From an uncultured Mycoplasmatota bacterium (GTDB lineage: Bacteria > Bacillota_I > Bacilli_A > RF39 > UBA660), in contig UREA01000049.1 in assembly GCA_900546715.1 (NCBI GenBank), forward strand, positions 1 through 8,107: a DNA stretch of 8,107 nucleotides, given 5' to 3'. Within the stretch, counting starts at the first letter, position 1. Each line of letters opens with the position of its first letter. This document shows, one piece after another, positions 5,347 to 8,107 of this stretch. Under the pieces are notes generated by a model. It was given only the letters and a program-made list of their open reading frames with translations, did not search any database and was not told the DNA's origin. The position numbers and the translations under genes are program-made.

Positions 5347-5810
5347 TATTGTTCGTTAATTATTTTATGAACAGTAGCAACACTACAATTCATATCTTTA
5401 GCAATAGCTCTGTAACTTTTATCTTGTAATCTTAACATTTTTACTCTAGCTTTTTGTTCTTCAGTAAACATTTCTTTTCTTCCAGCACCACGTTCATTTT
5501 TTAATTTATTAACAACATTGTTGCTTTTTAATTCTTTAATTTCCTTCAGCAATTTTTGTATGGTATCTCTATCCCTTTTAATAGTATCATCTTTAGATTT
5601 AGTGTTTATTTCATTTAATCTTATAATAGCCTTTAATTTTTCAATTTCCTTGACCATTTGATGATATATTGGACTATTTTCAAATTTATCGTCGGGTTGC
5701 ATTTGTGATATTTTATTATGTAATTCAACATTAATTTTATTCTGTTCATTTAAACGCTTTTCTAAATCTGTAATTATTACTTCTAAGCCTTTAATAGTTT
5801 TTCTTGCCAC
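5346..5810 (-). CDS. Coiled-coil protein with C-terminal resolvase-type HTH (paralogue 2)
   Basis: A 154-residue protein. The GTG at 5808-5810 is chosen because GGAG lies eight bases upstream; an earlier GTG at 5819 overlaps that site. It starts 'VARKTIKGLEVII' and has long heptad-rich helices (about 8-37 and 48-100). A basic 'GAGRK' (108-112) precedes an HTH (about 115-152, 'EEQKARVKMLRLQDKSYRAIAKDMNCSVATVHKII'). The same layout and the 'SYRAI' HTH core occur in the shorter protein at 3222-3536, so the two are probably paralogues. No catalytic recombinase domain is present. A well-formed promoter is bracketed by copies of a 16-bp motif, and two more copies form a hairpin at the gene's 3' end, so it probably binds both and regulates itself. 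A single-protein partition factor is one possibility, and a plain repressor is another. Confidence 0.7.
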   Translation of the reverse strand: MARKTIKGLEVIITDLEKRLNEQNKINVELHNKISQMQPDDKFENSPIYHQMVKEIEKLKAIIRLNEINTKSKDDTIKRDRDTIQKLLKEIKELKSNNVVNKLKNERGAGRKEMFTEEQKARVKMLRLQDKSYRAIAKDMNCSVATVHKIINEQ

Positions 5811-5822
5811 TATAATCACTCC

Positions 5823-5838
5823 GTTAGTTAGTTAGTTA
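5823..5838. repeat. Tandem GTTA x4 in the leader of HTH paralogue 2
   Basis: Four perfect GTTA units between the ribosome site and the 16-bp motif at 5837-5852. It merges with that motif and may extend the binding site, or may simply be a slippage-prone tract. Confidence 0.55.
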
Positions 5839-5900
5839 ATTAATTTATTAACTTAATAATAGCATTTTTCTAACTTTTGTTCAATAATTAATTTAATAAC
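5837..5900 (-). promoter_or_regulatory. Promoter of HTH paralogue 2 bracketed by operator repeats
   Basis: On the minus strand TTGAAC (5879-5884), a 17-base spacer and TATTAT (5856-5861) make one of the best promoters in the window. The 16-bp motif TAATTAATTTATTAAC lies directly downstream of the -10 (5837-5852). A one-mismatch copy abuts the -35 (5885-5900). This placement is what an autorepressor would need. Confidence 0.65.
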
Positions 5901-5933
5901 AAAATTAAATTTAAATTTCTCTACTAAAAATAA

Positions 5934-5976
5934 AAAAAGTGAAATTTAATGAGGTATACATAAAATTTCACTTTTT
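5934..5976. terminator. Bidirectional terminator after the small coiled-coil gene
   Basis: Perfect 14-bp arms 5934-5947 and 5963-5976 around a 15-base loop, with A runs on the left and T runs on the right, so U tails form in both directions. It ends the minus-strand gene at 5984-6244 and insulates the HTH promoter. Confidence 0.75.
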
Positions 5977-5983
5977 CATTGTT

Positions 5984-6244
5984 CTATTTTACTGCTTTTA
6001 ACTTTGCAATATCAGCCCAGTTACTAGCTGTTATTACTTCGACATTAGTAACATCTTTCTTGATTGCTTCAACATCAATTTTTATCTGTTGAACTGTATC
6101 TGTTATTTTGGTTCTAAATTCTAATAAATCAGCAGTTTGCTCAACCACTCCATCAATTTTATTTTCAAGTCTTTCTTGACTCTCTTTTAAGCCTTTTATA
6201 TCTTGTTGCATAGCTTTTAAAATTTCTAATATTTCTTTTTCCAT
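5984..6244 (-). CDS. Small coiled-coil protein, function unknown
   Basis: An 86-residue protein that is almost entirely heptad-repeat helix (MEKEILEILKAMQQDI ... TDTVQQIKIDVEAIKKD), ending 'SNWADIAKLKAVK'. It has no signal peptide, membrane segment or DNA-binding motif. AAAGGAG nine bases before the ATG supports the start. Similar small coiled-coil proteins are common on clostridial plasmids and phages without known function. Its leader contains the nested inverted-repeat structure at 6270-6369, with a TATAAT box at 6291-6296 inside it, so expression may be controlled by, or depend on, that structure. It forms a single-gene unit closed by the terminator at 5934-5976. Confidence 0.65.
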   Translation of the reverse strand: MEKEILEILKAMQQDIKGLKESQERLENKIDGVVEQTADLLEFRTKITDTVQQIKIDVEAIKKDVTNVEVITASNWADIAKLKAVK

Positions 6245-6269
6245 ATACTATTTCTCCTTTAATTTTTTT

Positions 6270-6369
6270 TAAGTTTTAGTTTACTTAATCATTATATCAT
6301 AAAAGGACACCTTTAAAGATGTCCTTTACGGAGCAAATCTTCTATGGAAAATTTGCAAACTAAAACTTA
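6270..6369. repeat. 100-nt nested inverted-repeat element (three-way-junction fold)
   Basis: Outer arms 6270-6282 and 6357-6369 are a perfect 13-bp inverted repeat. Inside are two separate hairpins: 6302-6309 with 6320-6327 (AAAGGACA/TGTCCTTT), and 6333-6342 with 6347-6356 (GCAAAT/ATTTGC plus TTC/GAA across one mismatch). A TATAAT at 6291-6296 on the minus strand points to the downstream coiled-coil gene. The first inner hairpin has a short U run on the minus strand and may double as a terminator for upstream transcription. It could be a structured leader RNA, a single-strand origin, or a small element with terminal inverted repeats. Confidence 0.5.
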
Positions 6370-6398
6370 TTTAAAGTATATCATCTTTATAAATAACA

Positions 6399-6429
6399 TT
6401 CTATTAAACTTTTAAAAAGTTTAATAGAA
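6399..6429. repeat. 31-bp perfect hairpin
   Basis: Fifteen-base arms 6399-6413 and 6415-6429 around a single central A (core TTCTATTAAACTTTT). There is no gene directly upstream on either strand and no proper U tail, so a terminator role is doubtful. A cruciform, single-strand-origin or protein-binding role is possible. Confidence 0.55.
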
Positions 6430-6630
6430 AAATCCTACTCCAAACAACTGTTAATCTAAATAAAATTTAATTTAAAAATTATTTAGTCTTAAATACATTC
6501 TACCGCCTTACGTATTAACTTACTCATTACGCTACTCTCCACTCCGTTACTTAATACTCCAGTTGGTTATCAAAAAAATATAATTAATACTCTATATCTA
6601 AATACTTGAGTTTTTTTACTTTAGTATTTC

Positions 6631-7023
6631 TTATCTAAACCTCATACTATTTTCTCTTCTCTTATCTACAAGATCTATTGCCCTAGGTAATGCTGGTGCT
6701 ATAATATCCTCTGTTGTTGCTAACCTTCCATACTCAGAAATTACAAAAAATCCATTAATTAATTCTAAAAGTATTTGAGTATTTCTTTCAGTATCATTAC
6801 TAGATTTTTTAATTTCTTTCATATCAAATTTGATTTGTTCTGCTACTTCTTTTGCTATTATTTTAATCATAGCTTCTGTTGTAATATCTGAATTTTGTCT
6901 ATGCTCTCTAATTATTAAATCTAATGCTTCACTACTATACTTTAAATTATTTTTCTCTTTAACTTCTTCTATGTACTCTACATTTTTTTCTGTCATTTTA
7001 TATTCTTTTCTTATTCTTGCCAT
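6631..7023 (-). CDS. RHH-like plasmid DNA-binding protein (possible relaxosome or partition accessory)
   Basis: A 130-residue protein starting at the ATG 7021-7023, which has AGGAG 11 bases upstream. The open frame continues upstream to 7083, but that part overlaps a hairpin and has no ribosome site. Residues about 3-42 fit a ribbon-helix-helix: a basic strand 'RIRKEYKM', then helix 'TEKNVEYIEEVKEKNNL', then 'SSEALDLIIREHR'. A helical middle part and a basic tail 'VDKRRENSMRFR' follow. RHH proteins of this size on plasmids act as MobC-type relaxosome factors, partition proteins or repressors. The hairpin-rich region directly upstream is the obvious binding target. No ParA or coupling protein gene is seen in the window. 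I do not recognise the exact family. Confidence 0.6.
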   Translation of the reverse strand: MARIRKEYKMTEKNVEYIEEVKEKNNLKYSSEALDLIIREHRQNSDITTEAMIKIIAKEVAEQIKFDMKEIKKSSNDTERNTQILLELINGFFVISEYGRLATTEDIIAPALPRAIDLVDKRRENSMRFR

Positions 7024-7119
7024 CTTAAATTTAACTCCTTTTACTTTTTTATTAAGGGCTTTGCCCTCGCTATGCTCACCCATAAACTTAAAAAAAGTTT
7101 AATCAAATCCAAATATGAA

Positions 7120-7165
7120 TTATAAAATATCTTAACTGGAAATTATACCTGTAGATATTTTATAA
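7120..7165. repeat. 13-bp perfect inverted repeat
   Basis: Arms 7120-7132 (TTATAAAATATCT) and 7153-7165 are exact complements around a 20-base centre that contains TATACCTG. An inverted repeat beside a short conserved sequence resembles oriT design, and it lies 100-140 bases upstream of an RHH-like gene. Confidence 0.6.
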
Positions 7166-7182
7166 GAGCATAAAGAGAAACT

Positions 7183-7219
7183 GCCCCCAAAAATTTTGTG
7201 GGGCTAGGCAAAGCCTAGC
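7183..7219. repeat. Overlapping GC-rich hairpins
   Basis: GCTAGGC-AAA-GCCTAGC (7203-7219) is a perfect 7-bp stem. Just left, CCCCAAAA (7184-7192) can pair imperfectly with TTTT..GGGGC (7194-7204). The two stems share bases 7203-7204, so they are partly exclusive. They stand out in an otherwise AT-rich region. Confidence 0.55.
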
Positions 7220-7266
7220 ATTTTCTTGGGTACAAAAAAATTTCCAAATGTCCCACTTTGCCACAC

Positions 7267-7295
7267 AAAACCGTATTAAAACCGTATATAATACG
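7267..7295. repeat. Direct repeat AAAACCGTAT x2 plus inverted copy
   Basis: AAAACCGTAT occurs at 7267-7276 and 7278-7287, 11 bases apart (one helical turn). CGTAT-ATA-ATACG (7283-7295) adds an inverted copy. Phased short repeats are the usual binding sites of RHH proteins, and they sit just downstream of a possible promoter, so either RHH protein here could bind them. Confidence 0.55.
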
Positions 7296-7321
7296 ATACT
7301 TTGTCAGCAGTTATTTTCTTA

Positions 7322-7349
7322 ATTTTATCACACATTTTTTTAATCTCAA
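7322..7349 (-). promoter_or_regulatory. Possible promoter toward the RHH-like gene
   Basis: TTGAGA (7344-7349), 16 bases, TAAAAT (7322-7327) on the minus strand, directly after the terminator at 7370-7387 and directly before the CCGTAT repeats. It is a reasonable fit in AT-rich DNA and gives a long (about 290 nt) leader. Confidence 0.35.
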
Positions 7350-7369
7350 ACTATTTTTTTATAAAAAAA

Positions 7370-7387
7370 ATGGAGCCACTGCTCCAT
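7370..7387 (-). terminator. Terminator of the small RHH gene
   Basis: Stem ATGGAGC/GCTCCAT with a 4-base loop, followed on the minus strand by eight U residues. It lies about 40 bases after the stop at 7429. Confidence 0.8.
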
Positions 7388-7428
7388 AAATAAATAATCC
7401 CACTAAAATATAAATAGTATTTTAACTT

Positions 7429-7713
7429 TCAATTTGTAAGCCTATTTCTTAAAATTTTAAAAAAACTTTTTTTCTCGGCTTTTTGGCTCTCCATTTTAAA
7501 TTTAATCTCTTGTAATTTCTTCTCAAGCTCACTAACTCTAAGCTCCAAGCTATTTGTACCCTCAAATTTTTCTTTCTCTCTCAAAGCTCTTTCCTCTGTT
7601 GATACAATAATAAACTTACTCATACTGATAGTTTTCTTTTTTGCTATATCTTTAAATAATGCTTTTTGCTCCTTACTTACTCTAATCTTTATATAATCAT
7701 CTTTTATAGCCAT
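7429..7713 (-). CDS. Ribbon-helix-helix protein with C-terminal coiled coil (MobC/CopG-like)
   Basis: A 94-residue protein from the ATG at 7711-7713, preceded by GAGGTGGG. The upstream in-frame GTG (7722) is part of that ribosome site. Residues 7-12 ('YIKIRV') form the DNA-contacting strand, with helices at about 14-27 ('KEQKALFKDIAKKK') and 31-43 ('MSKFIIVSTEERA'): a clear RHH with the usual 'S-x-S' turn. A coiled coil (about 54-80, 'LELRVSELEKKLQEI') and a basic end follow. RHH plus coiled coil matches both CopG-type repressors and MobC relaxosome proteins. The gene has its own promoter (7751-7780) and terminator. The repeats at 7267-7295 are a possible target. The mobilisation role is inferred from the relaxase remnant elsewhere in the window. 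Confidence 0.7.
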   Translation of the reverse strand: MAIKDDYIKIRVSKEQKALFKDIAKKKTISMSKFIIVSTEERALREKEKFEGTNSLELRVSELEKKLQEIKFKMESQKAEKKSFFKILRNRLTN

Positions 7714-7750
7714 TGTTCCCACCTCATAAACTCAATAATTTAATATCAAA

Positions 7751-7780
7751 ATACCATAAACTAAATAAAAATATTGTCAA
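7751..7780 (-). promoter_or_regulatory. Possible promoter of the small RHH gene
   Basis: A perfect TTGACA (7775-7780), 18 bases, then TGGTAT (7751-7756) on the minus strand, directly after the preceding terminator and about 40 bases before the start codon. Confidence 0.45.
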
Positions 7781-7783
7781 AAA

Positions 7784-7805
7784 AAGTGAGGCATATGCCC
7801 CACTT
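7784..7805 (-). terminator. Terminator of the rightmost gene
   Basis: Nine-base arms (7784-7792, 7797-7805) with an ATAT loop pair completely in the minus-strand RNA, with one G-U, and are followed by a run of U. On the plus strand the wobble is an A-C mismatch. Confidence 0.75.
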
Positions 7806-7847
7806 AATCTATTTCTATAACATCAACTAAATTTTTATTGAATTGTT

Positions 7848-8081
7848 TTAAAGTTCTTCAACAATAACCTGATTATTAAGATTTAAATCCTCAGCCACAT
7901 CTTGTAAATTATAATAATGATTCCCTTGATTTATCATATCTGTAATATCTAGTTCTCCATATTCAGTTTCTGCTATTACACTTATTACTTGAAAAGTTCC
8001 ACTAGCTCCACATCTTTCTGCTGTTTCATAATCACATTCAACCTTTAAAATATTTACAGGTATTGATATAGTATTTCCCAT
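7848..8081 (-). CDS. Hypothetical 77-residue protein
   Basis: An ORF with AAAGGAGGAA upstream of its ATG and a terminator 43 bases after its stop, so it is very probably expressed. The sequence is acidic and mixed alpha/beta: 'TISIPVNILKVECDYETAERC' looks like a strand with two cysteines (16, 24). A beta strand 'TFQVISVIAETEYGELDI' and a C-terminal helical part 'YYNLQDVAEDLNLNNQVIVEEL' follow. There is no signal peptide or membrane segment. I do not recognise the family. It forms the first unit of the window on this strand, and its promoter lies at or beyond the window edge. Confidence 0.6.
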   Translation of the reverse strand: MGNTISIPVNILKVECDYETAERCGASGTFQVISVIAETEYGELDITDMINQGNHYYNLQDVAEDLNLNNQVIVEEL

Positions 8082-8107
8082 TTTATTTCCTCCTTTTATA
8101 TATTTAT

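Larger units (their letters stand above)
6245..6630. other. Non-coding region with structured DNA
   Basis: About 390 bases with no convincing ORF on either strand. It holds a nested inverted-repeat element (6270-6369), a perfect hairpin (6399-6429), a GC-richer patch (about 6499-6556) with repeated TTACT/TTACG words, and a weak hairpin (6600-6629) after the RHH-like gene. Such a layout is typical of a plasmid control region (single-strand origin, oriT, or a structured RNA), but nothing here proves which. Confidence 0.5.
7024..7428. other. Hairpin- and repeat-rich non-coding region, candidate oriT/control region
   Basis: About 400 bases between two RHH genes with no supported ORF. In order it holds a GGGC-TTT-GCCC hairpin (7055-7067), a 13-bp inverted repeat (7120-7165), overlapping GC hairpins (7183-7219), direct and inverted CCGTAT repeats (7267-7295), a possible promoter (7322-7349) and a terminator (7370-7387). 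RHH genes flanking such a region are typical of oriT/mobC loci, but no known nick-site consensus could be identified. Confidence 0.45.

Noticed and set aside
7024..7083. N-terminal extension of the RHH-like gene
   Set aside because: Overlaps a GGGC/GCCC hairpin and lacks a ribosome site, whereas the ATG at 7023 has AGGAG and begins the RHH strand.
6830..7102. Plus-strand ORF of 90 codons with apparent membrane segments
   Set aside because: Antisense to the RHH-like gene; the hydrophobicity mirrors its charged helices.

Overview
The window is very AT-rich, with strong AGGAGG-type ribosome binding sites, tightly packed small genes on one strand and T-tailed terminators. It looks like part (or possibly all) of a plasmid, or a plasmid-like accessory region, of a low-GC Firmicute, most likely Clostridium. 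Nearly everything is on the minus strand. No chromosomal housekeeping gene, rRNA, tRNA or CRISPR array was seen. All family assignments come from reading motifs, with no database search.

Layout, right to left along the main coding strand. (1) 8081-7429: an unrecognised small protein, a terminator, then a small ribbon-helix-helix (RHH) DNA-binding protein. (2) 7428-7024: non-coding and rich in hairpins and short repeats, a candidate operator/oriT region, leading into a second RHH-like protein (7023-6631). (3) 6630-6245: non-coding, with a GC-richer patch, a perfect 31-bp hairpin and a roughly 100-nt nested inverted-repeat structure upstream of a small coiled-coil protein (6244-5984). (4) 5810-5346: a coiled-coil/HTH protein whose promoter is bracketed by two copies of a 16-bp motif; two further copies form a hairpin at the 3' end of the gene. 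(5) 5169-3652: a divergent pair made of a secreted DUF6973-like protein (minus) and a membrane-anchored Ig-like protein (plus), sharing an inverted repeat between them and each followed by its own terminator. (6) 3578-1627: a second coiled-coil/HTH protein behind a 30-bp palindrome, an unlisted 48-residue ORF, a relaxase remnant with two small proteins nested in another frame, a frameshifted DUF5839-like gene and a terminator. (7) 1521-89: a plasmid replication initiator of the archaeo-eukaryotic primase (AEP) type, with its own terminator.

Together these suggest a mobilisable plasmid backbone: replication (Rep), conjugal mobilisation (relaxase, MobB-like proteins, RHH accessory proteins, candidate oriT) and two related autoregulated coiled-coil/HTH proteins that may act in segregation or regulation, with a secreted-protein cargo inserted between them. 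The mobilisation module appears decayed: the relaxase lacks its N-terminal catalytic tyrosine region, while the nested small ORFs remain open. The most interesting signals are the nested genes inside the relaxase, the paralogous coiled-coil/HTH pair with two different operator systems, and the structured non-coding element at 6270-6369.
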